Source of the DNA: Streptomyces sp. FIT100
GTDB taxonomy: Bacteria; Actinomycetota; Actinomycetes; Streptomycetales; Streptomycetaceae
DNA length: 64,000 bases
Direction: 5' to 3'
Assembly: GCF_024584805.1 (NCBI RefSeq)
Contig: NZ_CP075715.1
Span: forward strand, 2,716,001 to 2,780,000
Positions 54,947-63,425 of this stretch are shown here, piece by piece. A program made the translations under genes and the position numbers. Position 1 is the first letter of the stretch. Each line of letters starts with the position of its first letter. A model generated the notes under the pieces. It saw only the letters and a list, made by a program, of their open reading frames with translations. It had not been told where the DNA came from and made no database searches.

Positions 54947-56764
54947 ATGTGCGGAATCGTCGGTTACATCGGGAAGCGTGATGTCGCTCCGCTGCTGCTG
55001 GAAGGTCTGCAGCGGCTGGAGTACCGCGGCTACGACTCCGCGGGCATCGTGATCACCAGCCCCAGGACCGCCGGGCTGAAGATGGTCAAGGCCAAGGGCC
55101 GGGTCCGCGACCTGGAGGCCCGGGTCCCCAAGCGCTTCGCCGGTACCACCGGCATCGCCCACACCCGCTGGGCCACCCACGGCGCCCCGAGCGACGTGAA
55201 CGCGCACCCGCACCTCGACGCCGAGAACAAGGTCGCCGTCGTCCACAACGGCATCGTCGACAACGCCTCCGAGCTGCGCGCCAAGCTGGAGGCCGACGGC
55301 GTCGTCTTCGCCTCCGAGACCGACACCGAGGTCCTCACCCACCTCATCGCCCGCTCCCAGGCCGAGAAGCTGGAGGAGAAGGTCCGCGAGGCGCTCAAGG
55401 TCGTCGAGGGCACGTACGGCATCGCCGTCATGCACGCCGACTACAACGACCGCATCGTCGTCGCCCGCAACGGCTCCCCCGTCGTCCTCGGCATCGGCGA
55501 GAAGGAGATGTTCGTCGCCTCCGACGTCGCCGCGCTGGTCGCCCACACCCGCCAGGTCGTCACCCTCAACGACGGCGAGATGGCCACCCTGAAGGCGGAC
55601 GACTTCCGCACCTACACGACCTCGGGCACGCGGACCACCGCCACCCCCGAGACCGTCGAGTGGGAGGCCGCGTCGTACGACATGGGCGGCCACGACACGT
55701 ACATGCACAAGGAGATCTCCGAGCAGCCCGACGCCGTGGACCGCGTGCTGCGCGGCCGCATCGACGACCGGTTCTCCACCGTGCACCTGGGCGGCCTCAA
55801 CCTGGACGCCCGCGAGGCCCGCGGCATCCGCCGTGTGAAGATCCTCGGCTGCGGCACCTCGTACCACGCGGGCATGATCGGCGCCGGGCTCGTCGAGTCC
55901 CTCGCCCGGATCCCGGCGGACGCCGAGCCGGCCTCCGAGTTCCGCTACCGCAACCCGGTCGTCGACCCCGACACCCTCTACATCGCCGTCTCGCAGTCCG
56001 GCGAGACGTACGACGTGCTCGCGGCCGTCCAGGAGCTCAAGCGCAAGGGAGCGCGGGTCCTGGGTGTGGTGAACGTGGTCGGCTCCGCGATCGCCCGCGA
56101 GACGGACGGCGGCGTGTACGTGCACGCCGGCCCCGAGGTCTGCGTCGTGTCGACGAAGTGCTTCACCAACACCGTCGTCGCCTTCGCGCTGCTCGCACTG
56201 CACCTGGGCCGGATCCGCGACCTGTCCGTCGCCGACGGCAAGCGGATCATCGACGGCCTGCGCCGGCTGCCCGCCCAGATCGCCGAGATCCTCGAACTCG
56301 AGGACGAGATCAAGAAGCTGGCGGACCTGTACGCCGACGCCAAGTCGATGATGTTCATCGGCCGCGTCCGCGGCTACCCGGTGGCGCTGGAGGCCTCCCT
56401 GAAGCTCAAGGAGATCTCCTACATCCACGCCGAGGCGTACCCGGCCTCCGAGCTGAAGCACGGGCCGCTGGCGCTCATCGAGCCCGCCCTGCCGACGGTC
56501 GCGATCGTCCCGGACGACGAGCTGCTGGAGAAGAACCGCGCCGCGCTGGAGGAGGTCAAGGCCCGCAGCGGCAGGATCCTCGCGGTCGCGCACCAGGAGC
56601 AGGAGAAGGCCGACCACACGATCGTCGTGCCGAAGAACGAGGACGAGCTGGATCCGATCCTCATGGGCATCCCGCTCCAGCTCCTCGCGTACCACACGGC
56701 CCTGTCCCTGGGCCGGGACATCGACAAGCCGCGGAACCTGGCGAAGTCCGTCACCGTGGAGTGA
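54947..56764 (+). CDS. glmS: glucosamine-6-phosphate synthase
   Basis: A 605-residue glutamine:fructose-6-phosphate aminotransferase. The N-terminal glutaminase uses Cys2 (MCGIVGY) and includes HTRWATHG and HNGIVDN; the C-terminal half has two SIS domains (GCGTSYHAG, SQSGETYD, ELKHGPLALIEP, KSVTVE end). It makes glucosamine-6-P for cell wall precursors. ATG 54947 follows GGAGGGGCAGGAAAC. Downstream there is a 40-bp palindromic terminator. It may be one of several glmS paralogues in this genome. Confidence 0.93.
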   Translation: MCGIVGYIGKRDVAPLLLEGLQRLEYRGYDSAGIVITSPRTAGLKMVKAKGRVRDLEARVPKRFAGTTGIAHTRWATHGAPSDVNAHPHLDAENKVAVVHNGIVDNASELRAKLEADGVVFASETDTEVLTHLIARSQAEKLEEKVREALKVVEGTYGIAVMHADYNDRIVVARNGSPVVLGIGEKEMFVASDVAALVAHTRQVVTLNDGEMATLKADDFRTYTTSGTRTTATPETVEWEAASYDMGGHDTYMHKEISEQPDAVDRVLRGRIDDRFSTVHLGGLNLDAREARGIRRVKILGCGTSYHAGMIGAGLVESLARIPADAEPASEFRYRNPVVDPDTLYIAVSQSGETYDVLAAVQELKRKGARVLGVVNVVGSAIARETDGGVYVHAGPEVCVVSTKCFTNTVVAFALLALHLGRIRDLSVADGKRIIDGLRRLPAQIAEILELEDEIKKLADLYADAKSMMFIGRVRGYPVALEASLKLKEISYIHAEAYPASELKHGPLALIEPALPTVAIVPDDELLEKNRAALEEVKARSGRILAVAHQEQEKADHTIVVPKNEDELDPILMGIPLQLLAYHTALSLGRDIDKPRNLAKSVTVE

Positions 56765-56801
56765 CCCCCTGCCCGGCGCCGGCGAGCCGGCGGAACGGGC
56801 G

Positions 56802-56841
56802 TGGCGAGGGCGCGGTCCTGATCAGGACCGCGCCCTCGCCA
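56802..56841. terminator. 40-bp perfect palindromic terminator after glmS
   Basis: A perfect dyad (arms TGGCGAGGGCGCGGTCC and GGACCGCGCCCTCGCCA) centred on TGATCA at 56819-56824. It can end both glmS and the convergent small secreted gene. Confidence 0.85.
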
Positions 56842-56861
56842 TGTCGTCACCTCGTCTGCTG

Positions 56862-57101
56862 TCAGTCGCTGTCGTCGTCCTCCCAGCAGTCGCTGTCGTC
56901 GTCCCAACTGTCGTCCCAGCCGTCGTCCCAGTCGTCGTCCCAGGCCGCGAAGGCGCCGGCGGATGCCGGCACGACCGAGGCCCCGGCAGGCGCCGCCGCC
57001 GGGGCGGCGAAGGCGCTCGAGGGCAGCAGCGCGCCTCCGGCCGCCAGGCCGGTCGCGGCGGCGAGCATCACCAGGCGCTTGGCTCGCGAGTTGCGGATCA
57101 T
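56862..57101 (-). CDS. small secreted acidic Trp-Asp-rich peptide
   Basis: A 79-residue protein: signal peptide about 1-27 (KRLVMLAAATGLAAGGALLP, cleavage near AFA), an Ala/Pro-rich stretch, then an acidic tail of Trp-Asp units (WDDDWDDGWDDSWDD and further Asp/Glu with one Cys) encoded by 15-nt repeats. ATG 57101 follows GGAGAAC. Such a strongly negative, aromatic tail may bind metal ions or surfaces. No homologous domain recognised. Confidence 0.75.
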   Translation of the reverse strand: MIRNSRAKRLVMLAAATGLAAGGALLPSSAFAAPAAAPAGASVVPASAGAFAAWDDDWDDGWDDSWDDDSDCWEDDDSD

Positions 57102-57219
57102 GGGAGTTCTCCTTCGTTCCTCAGGGATGTGGTCATGTGCTCCGTGAGAGCCCGTGCGTCCAGTAGGCCCGGCCGGGTGCCGTGCGTCACGGCACGGCAA
57201 TTCGGGACTTGACACAAGG

Positions 57220-57266
57220 GGGAGACCCCCTCCGCGCACGCCACCTGCGCGCAGAGGGGGTCTCCC
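57220..57266 (+). terminator. strong stem-loop with T-tail
   Basis: GGGAGACCCCCTC (57220-57232) pairs with GAGGGGGTCTCCC (57254-57266), then TTTT. No plus-strand gene is visible just before it, so it may end a small transcript or serve the convergent transporter gene on the other strand. The gap 57102-57307 has no gene. Confidence 0.7.
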
Positions 57267-57307
57267 TTTTCGTCGCCGGCGTCGCCCTCACGCCGGCCCG
57301 TGGCCGC

Positions 57308-57877
57308 TCAGCCGGTGGCCGTCACCCCCCGGCCGGCAGCGCGCCCGGAGAAGGTGGGCCAGTGCGCCAGCGTCGCCGTGGCGCCGTACCAGGCCGCGAG
57401 GCCCGCGACCGCGCCGGCCCAGCCGCCGGCCTTCGCCAGGCCGTCGTTCTCCGCGAACGACGCGATGGCGAGCAGCAGCAGCGAGATGAACAGCAGCCCG
57501 TACACACCCTGTCCGAAGAGTCCGCTGCCCGCGGAGGCCGCGGTGAGGGTGAGAGCCAGAAGCGCGAACAGCAGCAGGAACATGCCCGCCGCTTCCGCCG
57601 AGACCTCCGAGCCGGCGCCGTTGCCCCAGGTGAACCAGAAGGCGCCGAGGCCCGCGAAGGCCGTACCCGTACCGCCGTTGCCCGCACGGAACTCGAGCAA
57701 CCCGACGATGAACAGTGCGACCCCGCCCACCCAGGTCGCTAGTGACGCGGCGTCGGATGCCGCGACGTTGTCGATCACACCGGTGTGGCCGATACCGAAG
57801 GCCAACAGGGTCAGTCCCAGTGCGAGGTGGCCGAGAGTGGATGACGTTGCGCTTCCCGCGGAGACTTCGTTGTCCAC
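57308..57877 (-). CDS. acetate uptake transporter family protein (GPR1/FUN34/YaaH-like)
   Basis: A 189-residue inner-membrane protein with six predicted TM helices and AceTr-family features (LALGLTLLAFG in TM1, FRAGN and FAGLGAFWFTWG). The family's NPAPLGL start motif is altered to GHLALGL, so substrate specificity is uncertain. GTG 57877 follows AAGGGAG. Probably transports acetate or another small carboxylate. Confidence 0.78.
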   Translation of the reverse strand: MDNEVSAGSATSSTLGHLALGLTLLAFGIGHTGVIDNVAASDAASLATWVGGVALFIVGLLEFRAGNGGTGTAFAGLGAFWFTWGNGAGSEVSAEAAGMFLLLFALLALTLTAASAGSGLFGQGVYGLLFISLLLLAIASFAENDGLAKAGGWAGAVAGLAAWYGATATLAHWPTFSGRAAGRGVTATG

Positions 57878-57971
57878 GGCGGGCTCCCTTCGTGCGCGGG
57901 TTGGTGCTGCTTCCCAGCCACGGTTATGTACCCTTCACAAGCGCACAATCCACCTCTACGGGCGAGTAGAT

Positions 57972-57987
57972 TTGACGGTCGTCAAAA
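57972..57987. promoter_or_regulatory. TTTGACG inverted repeat
   Basis: TTTGACG-GT-CGTCAAA forms a 7-bp-armed dyad in the gap between the acetate-transporter gene (start 57877) and the stress-protein gene end. Could be an operator 95 bp upstream of the transporter. Confidence 0.45.
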
Positions 57988-58045
57988 AGTTATACAACCG
58001 GTCCGACCAGGGGGAACGAGAGGCGACGCGACCTCTCGGAGCGGG

Positions 58046-58567
58046 TCAGGGGATGACGACGACCGGCCGCTGCGCGCGGCGCGCGAGACGGCCGGCGACC
58101 GACCCGAAGATGCGCCCCACGATGCCGTGCGTGGAGCCGACGACGATCGCGTCCGCCGAATACTCCCGGCCGACTTCCTCGAGCTCGTGGCAGATGTCCC
58201 CGCCTCGCTCGACGAGGATCCACGGGACCTCGGACAGATAGTCGGCACAGGCGAGCTCGAGACCGAGCACCTCGGTGCGGTGGTCGGGCACGTCCACGAA
58301 GACCGGCGGCTCGCAGCCCGCCCACACGGTCGTGGGAAGGCGGTTGGCGACGTGAACGATGATCAGGCCGGAACCGGACCGCCGGGCCATGCCGATCGCG
58401 TACGCCAGCGCCCGCTCACTGGAGGTCGATCCGTCGAAGCCGACGACAACTCCGTGCCGGAAGGCGGGATCGCAGGCATGGCGTGACTCTTCCGCCGCTT
58501 GCAGATCCGACAGGGGGTCGGCGACCTGCTTGCGGTCCGCGGGTTCGGGGAATTCGTGACCGGCCAT
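58046..58567 (-). CDS. universal stress protein
   Basis: A 173-residue single USP domain: VVVGFDGSTSSERAL near the N-terminus (residues about 40-54) and the ATP-binding type motif GSTHGIVGRIFGSVAGRLARRA near the C-terminus. Probably binds ATP. ATG 58567. The 315-bp gap 58568-58882 that follows holds no gene, only a TACCC-CAA-GGGTA dyad at 58653-58665. Confidence 0.9.
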   Translation of the reverse strand: MAGHEFPEPADRKQVADPLSDLQAAEESRHACDPAFRHGVVVGFDGSTSSERALAYAIGMARRSGSGLIIVHVANRLPTTVWAGCEPPVFVDVPDHRTEVLGLELACADYLSEVPWILVERGGDICHELEEVGREYSADAIVVGSTHGIVGRIFGSVAGRLARRAQRPVVVIP

Positions 58568-58882
58568 CGGTGTCTCGGCGTTTTAGATCCTCATGGGAGG
58601 GCGGCGGTTGGCAGCGGCGGAGCTGTGTCCGGGAATCATCTTCCCAACCCCATACCCCAAGGGTACGGCGACACTCCTCCCCTGCCCAGAGCCGGCAGCC
58701 CTACTCACGGCGTTCTCACGGCGTTCCAGGGAGCATGCACGAGCACGCTCCGTATGGCAATGGCATCTGTCCCATACAGGCTTCGGCGCCGGAGCCCGCG
58801 CGACCGCGGTGACGGCAGTGACCGTAGGGTTCCGCTTCTCGTTGGCATGCGAACCCGTCCCCCCGCCCCCGAAGGAGCTTCC

Positions 58883-59344
58883 GTGCCCGCACGACCGGCC
58901 GCCCGTGCCTCCGCCCCGACGCCGGCGGCCCCGCCGGCGCGCGGCCGACGAAGGGCACCGTCGCGACCGGGATCGGGGTCACTGCCGGCGCCCGCCCGGG
59001 GCGCACGGGAGCACCGGTCCGCGCCGGGCGGCGCCCTGCCGGTGCCGGGTTCCGGCCGCCAGGGCCGCACCGACTCCGTGGGTGACGTGGTGCGCTGGGG
59101 ATCCTTCAGCTGCCTCCTCGTCCCCGTCGTGCTCGTCGCGTACGGCACGTCCGTCGCCGGGGCCTCGACCATGGCGCTCGGCCTGGCCTCGGTGACCGCC
59201 GTCTGCCGGGTGCTGCTGCGACGGTCGGAGCGGGCGACCATGACGACGGGCGCTGCGGGAACAGAAGGGGCAGCTGGGGCAGCTGGGGCGACAGGGACGC
59301 ACAGAGGCAGAAGTCGGCATGCACGAATCGCGCAGGGCGACTGA
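58883..59344 (+). CDS. conserved membrane protein upstream of adpA
   Basis: A 153-residue protein: disordered Pro/Ala/Arg-rich N-terminal 75 residues, then a hydrophobic region (WGSFSCLLVPVVLVAYGTSVAG...TMALGLASVTAVCRVLL) likely forming two TM helices, and a Gly/Ala-rich tail. GTG 58883 follows GAAGGAG at 5 bp. Function unknown, conserved in position next to adpA as far as I recall. Confidence 0.7.
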   Translation: MPARPAARASAPTPAAPPARGRRRAPSRPGSGSLPAPARGAREHRSAPGGALPVPGSGRQGRTDSVGDVVRWGSFSCLLVPVVLVAYGTSVAGASTMALGLASVTAVCRVLLRRSERATMTTGAAGTEGAAGAAGATGTHRGRSRHARIAQGD

Positions 59345-59726
59345 CGAGTTCACGCACGCACCGATTGTTTTCAGCCAACTTCGCTGCCAGCGCCCGCCCG
59401 TGCCCGAATGGGCCGCCAACCCCCGTTCCACCAGGGAAGAAAGGACCGTAACGGTCGCTCGCACCCTACGGGGATGGGCCATGCATGCCCGGCGCACTTC
59501 CCTGCGCGGCTCACGGATGAAACGCTTCGCGAGCGAATGCTTCGCGCCAAGTTGCCTTGTCGACAATGTGCCGGATTCGGAACTTGTCACGCCGGCACCA
59601 CGGGACGCAGTAGATTCGATCATGAGGATCGAAGGCTGGGACTCGTGCAGAACCGAGGGGAAACGTGCAGGAGCGACACGCCCGAAACGAACGGGGAGAC
59701 GCGAACACCGAGGGGGGCTTAGCGTC

Positions 59727-60902
59727 ATGAGTCAGGACTCCGCCGCACCGGAGGCAGCACGGAGACTCTCCGGGCGGCGCCGCCGGGAGGTCGTCGCGGT
59801 GCTGCTGTTCAGCGGCGGTCCCATCTTCGAGAGCTCCATCCCGCTCTCGGTGTTCGGAATCGACCGCCAGGACGCCGGAGTTCCCCGCTACCGGCTGCTC
59901 GTATGCGCCGGTGAGGAAGGACCCCTGCGGACCACAGGGGGACTCGAACTCACCGCGCCCTACGGGCTCGACGCGATCGGCAGGGCCGGCACCGTCGTCG
60001 TGCCGGCATGGCGGTCCATCACCTCGCCACCGCCGCCCGAGGCGCTCGACGCACTGCGCCGCGCCCACGAGGAGGGGGCCCGGATCGTCGGGCTGTGCAC
60101 CGGGGCGTTCGTGCTGGCCGCGGCGGGGCTGCTGGACGGCAGGCCGGCGACCACGCACTGGATGTACGCGCCGACGCTCGCCAAACGCTATCCGTCGGTC
60201 CACGTCGACCCGCGCGAGCTCTTCGTGGACGACGGCGACGTCCTCACCTCGGCGGGGACGGCGGCGGGGATCGACCTGTGTCTGCACATCGTGCGGACCG
60301 ACCACGGGGCGGAGGCCGCCGGGGCGCTCGCCCGCCGGCTGGTCGTCCCACCGCGCCGCACCGGCGGGCAGGAGCGCTACCTCGACAGGTCTTTACCCGA
60401 GGAAATCGGCTCCGACCCGCTCGCCGAGGTCGTGGCCTGGGCGCTGGAGCACCTCCACGAACAGTTCGACGTGGAGACCCTGGCGGCGCGCGCGTACATG
60501 AGCAGGCGGACCTTCGACCGCAGGTTCCGCTCGCTCACCGGGAGCGCACCCCTGCAGTGGCTGATCACCCAGCGGGTACTGCAGGCGCAGCGGCTGCTTG
60601 AGACCTCCGACTACTCGGTCGACGAGGTCGCGGGCCGCTGCGGATTCCGCTCCCCGGTGGCGCTGCGCGGCCACTTCCGGCGCCAGCTGGGCTCGTCCCC
60701 GGCGGCGTACCGGGCCGCCTACCGTGCCCGCCGGCCGCAGGCCGAGGCCCCGCCGCCCCCGGTGGCGGTCGAGGCCGTCGTCCCGCCCCAGGGAGTGCCG
60801 GGCCAGGCCCGCCGTCCGGCTCCGCCGGACCCGGGCAAGCCGGGCTCCGACGCGTACGCCTCCGGCCGCCCGGCGCTTCCCGGCCAGCGGAGCGCGCCGT
60901 AG
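59727..60902 (+). CDS. adpA: AdpA, pleiotropic developmental regulator (AraC/XylS)
   Basis: A 391-residue AraC-family activator of morphological development and secondary metabolism. Residues about 20-190 form a DJ-1/GATase-like dimerisation domain (VVAVLLFSGGPIFESSIPLS, GLCTGAFVLAAAGLL); residues about 232-335 carry two HTH helices (MSRRTFDRRFRSLTG, VDEVAGRCGFRSPVALRGHF). Leu223, in the linker, is encoded by TTA (60393-60395), so translation should need bldA tRNA. ATG 59727 follows GAGGGGGG. The 382-bp leader (59345-59726) has no gene but includes a TTCGATC/GATCGAA hairpin at 59615-59633. Confidence 0.93.
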   Translation: MSQDSAAPEAARRLSGRRRREVVAVLLFSGGPIFESSIPLSVFGIDRQDAGVPRYRLLVCAGEEGPLRTTGGLELTAPYGLDAIGRAGTVVVPAWRSITSPPPPEALDALRRAHEEGARIVGLCTGAFVLAAAGLLDGRPATTHWMYAPTLAKRYPSVHVDPRELFVDDGDVLTSAGTAAGIDLCLHIVRTDHGAEAAGALARRLVVPPRRTGGQERYLDRSLPEEIGSDPLAEVVAWALEHLHEQFDVETLAARAYMSRRTFDRRFRSLTGSAPLQWLITQRVLQAQRLLETSDYSVDEVAGRCGFRSPVALRGHFRRQLGSSPAAYRAAYRARRPQAEAPPPPVAVEAVVPPQGVPGQARRPAPPDPGKPGSDAYASGRPALPGQRSAP

Positions 60903-60925
60903 GGCCTGATCCGGAGGACAGCCTC

Positions 60926-60972
60926 TAGGCCGACCGGCACATGGCGACGCCTCGCGATCGCCGGTCGGCCTA
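60926..60972 (+). terminator. stem-loop between adpA and orn
   Basis: TAGGCCGACCGGC (60926-60938) pairs perfectly with GCCGGTCGGCCTA (60960-60972) around a 21-nt loop. It can end adpA or attenuate readthrough into orn, whose ATG is 11 bp later. Confidence 0.65.
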
Positions 60973-60983
60973 AGGTAGGACGC

Positions 60984-61625
60984 ATGAACGATCGCATGGT
61001 GTGGATCGACTGCGAGATGACCGGGCTCTCGCTGACGGACGACGCACTCATCGAGGTGGCCGCACTGGTCACCGACTCGGAACTGAACGTGCTCGGTGAA
61101 GGGGTGGACATCGTGATCCGCCCGCCGGACGCGGCGCTGGAGACCATGCCCGAGGTGGTGCGGCAGATGCACACCGCCTCGGGCCTCCTCGACGAGCTCG
61201 CGGGCGGCACGACGCTCGCGGACGCCGAGGAGCAGGTCCTGGCCTACGTACGTGAGCACGTCAAGGAGCCCGGCAAGGCCCCGCTGTGCGGGAACTCGGT
61301 GGGTACCGACCGCGGCTTCCTGCTGCGTGACATGCCGAAGGTGGAGGAGTACCTCCACTACCGGATCGTCGATGTCTCCTCGGTCAAGGAACTGGCCCGC
61401 CGCTGGTACCCGAGGGCGTATTTCAACAGTCCGGAGAAGAACGGCAACCACCGGGCCCTCGCCGACATCCGCGAGTCCATCGCCGAGCTGCGCTACTACC
61501 GCGAGGCGATCTTCGTCCCGCAGCCCGGCCCCGACTCGGAGACCGCGAGGACCATCGCAGCCCGCCATGTCCTCCCGGCGGAGCCCGTCGCGGCGGAGCA
61601 GGTCACACAGGTCACGGCGGAGTAG
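60984..61625 (+). CDS. orn: oligoribonuclease
   Basis: A 213-residue DEDDh exonuclease that degrades 2-5-nt RNAs. Asp9 and Glu11 (WIDCEMTG), the central Asp ([12 protein letters not shown]) and the terminal NHRALADI (His and Asp) complete the site. A 20-30-residue C-terminal extension follows the core. It lies just downstream of adpA, as known for Streptomyces ornA. Confidence 0.93.
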   Translation: MNDRMVWIDCEMTGLSLTDDALIEVAALVTDSELNVLGEGVDIVIRPPDAALETMPEVVRQMHTASGLLDELAGGTTLADAEEQVLAYVREHVKEPGKAPLCGNSVGTDRGFLLRDMPKVEEYLHYRIVDVSSVKELARRWYPRAYFNSPEKNGNHRALADIRESIAELRYYREAIFVPQPGPDSETARTIAARHVLPAEPVAAEQVTQVTAE

Positions 61626-61736
61626 GCGACGTCGCCCGCGCGAGGGTCCCCCGACAGGACGACGTAAACGCGGGCGCGAGCACCCCCTCGGACCCTGTAC
61701 ACTTTTTCTCGGCCGGTCGGGAAAGCGACCGGTCAT

Positions 61737-61810
61737 GGTGGGTGTAGCTCAGCTGGTAGAGCACCTGGTTGTGGTCCAGGATGCCGCGGGTTCAAGTCCC
61801 GTCACTCACC
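61737..61810 (+). tRNA. tRNA-His (anticodon GTG)
   Basis: A full cloverleaf: acceptor GTGGGTG pairing with CACTCAC, D-arm GCTCAGCTGGTAGAGC, anticodon arm CCTGGTTGTGGTCCAGG with GTG anticodon, T-arm GCGGGTTCAAGTCCCGT. The extra G at 61737 (G-1) that pairs with the discriminator C is encoded, as usual for tRNA-His. CCA is not encoded. A TACACT -10-like element lies at 61698. The gap after orn (61626-61736) also contains a CCGGTCG/CGACCGG hairpin. Confidence 0.95.
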
Positions 61811-61816
61811 CTGAAT

Positions 61817-61856
61817 GATCAGCCGGTGACCTGCAAGAACGGGTCACCGGCTGATC
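61817..61856 (+). terminator. terminator downstream of tRNA-His
   Basis: GATCAGCCGGTGACC (61817-61831) pairs with GGTCACCGGCTGATC (61842-61856), followed by TTGTTTTGG. Confidence 0.85.
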
Positions 61857-61993
61857 TTGTTTTGGCTTTGGCCAAACAATGGTCAGACGCCCTCCGCTCA
61901 ATCGGCGCACTCTCCCCCGCCATGGCGAGCGTCGCCGGTACCTATCCGGGCCATCCGTCAGACAGCAGCTGATCTCGCCCGTACCGTCGCGGC

Positions 61994-62595
61994 ATGGGTG
62001 GGATCGATTGGGGCGACGCCCCGACCTGGGGAGCAGCCGTATTCGCTGGCGGCGCGGCCGTATTCGCCGGCGTCACGATGGTGGTGCAACGTCGGCAGAT
62101 CAACGAGCAACGTCAGTTCATCGCCGAACAGTCGCAGAATCTCCAGCTCGAACGCTCCGAGCTGCAGGCCCAGGCGGAAGACCGTAAGCACACCCAGGCA
62201 CGAGCGGTCGTCATGGTTGCGGAGCTACCTCCGTCTGGCTCCACTGCCTATAACCTCCCAGGGCCAGCGGATCACTGGGAGGTGTTCGTCCGCAACGGCA
62301 GCGCAGGAGCACTCAGCGATGTAACAGTTCGCTTCGGTGATGCGTACAACGCAACGAACGCAACGCCCACAGATGTGGGTGGGGTGGCCAACGGGCGTTC
62401 CAGAGGCGTGCCGATACACCTCATCGGGTCCGGCCGCAGCTTCAAGTTCGAGTCCCGCGGATCAGTGAGGTGGCCCTGGAGAACGCCAGGCCGATCCTGC
62501 TATTCACTGACAGTTCGGGCTTGCGGTGGTCGCTCGACGAGCATGGAGAGCTAGTCGAGGTCGTCGACCGCGCCTCGCCGGGACGGCCGGCATAG
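61994..62595 (+). pseudogene. membrane/coiled-coil hypothetical gene with frameshift
   Basis: ATG 61994 gives a protein with one TM helix (AAVFAGGAAVFAGVTMVVQ) and a Gln/Glu-rich coiled coil, then a beta-rich domain. After about base 62455 the frame reads as shadow sequence, whereas the frame one base back reads ISEVALENARPILLFTDSSG and LRWSLDEHGELVEVVD to a TAG at 62593-62595, which fits the rest of the domain. A single missing base near 62455-62460 would restore one protein of about 200 residues. Either a true frameshift or a sequence error. Confidence 0.55.
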
Positions 62596-62678
62596 GGGTA
62601 GGGCACGTGAGAGTCCCAGCCGCGACGGGGCGCGGCGGCGCGAGCAGGACTTATATACGACTTGCATGGAGGTGTGTC

Positions 62679-63341
62679 GTGGACGCGACGACAAAGGGCG
62701 CGCTCATCGGCGCCGGCGCGACGGCTGTGGGCAGCGCGATCGCCTGGATCGGAGCTCGGGCTCAGGCAAAGGCCGCGCTACGGGCCATGACGCTCCAGGT
62801 CCGCGCGCAACGCTTCGAAGGTCTATGGCAGATGCGGCGCGCGGCTTACGCCGACCTGCTGAACAGCGCAGAGGCGCTGCGCATACGCATCGGCACCGCG
62901 TACGGCCTTTTCCAAGGATGGCAGGACGCCGGCCCGCCAACCGTCTCCACTGAACATGCAGCGGAGGCCGTCCGGCATCTTCACGAGGCGCACCTTGACC
63001 TAATGCACAAGGGCACAGTACTCGGCCTCTCTGTGACGGTCGCTGAGAGCCATCGGGCCGACGGCTTCGTGTCGGTGTTCACCGGCGTGGTCAGGGATCT
63101 CGACAGATGGCTCGAGGCGATCAGGGTGGGTGCCCCGGACGCGGGAGAGGCTCACCGCAGATTGACTGATCACATGAGCGGTCTCAGGGCACTGATAGAC
63201 CACTTCATCGACGACTCTCGCGGCTACCTCCAGACGCTGAGCGATGTCGCGCCGGAGCAACGGGCGCGTTTCGAGAGGTTGCGCCGGCGCTTGACTGCCT
63301 GGCGGTGGGCCTGGGTGGAGCGCAGGTCGGGGCTTGGGTAG
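62679..63341 (+). CDS. hypothetical membrane-anchored helical protein
   Basis: A 220-residue protein with an N-terminal hydrophobic segment (GALIGAGATAVGSAIAWIG) and a long, mostly helical cytoplasmic part rich in Arg/Glu (RAQRFEGLWQMRRAAYADLLN, DRWLEAIRVGAPDAGE). GTG 62679 follows GGAGG. Base composition is slightly less G/C-biased at third positions than the upstream core genes, consistent with accessory DNA after the tRNA. Function unknown. Confidence 0.65.
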   Translation: MDATTKGALIGAGATAVGSAIAWIGARAQAKAALRAMTLQVRAQRFEGLWQMRRAAYADLLNSAEALRIRIGTAYGLFQGWQDAGPPTVSTEHAAEAVRHLHEAHLDLMHKGTVLGLSVTVAESHRADGFVSVFTGVVRDLDRWLEAIRVGAPDAGEAHRRLTDHMSGLRALIDHFIDDSRGYLQTLSDVAPEQRARFERLRRRLTAWRWAWVERRSGLG

Positions 63342-63425
63342 CCAGCTGTACCGGCCGATCGTGCGAGGGATGCAGCAGGAGACCCCGCCGTGGAGGGCTT
63401 CGAGACGGGGCCCGGCCTGTGGCGG

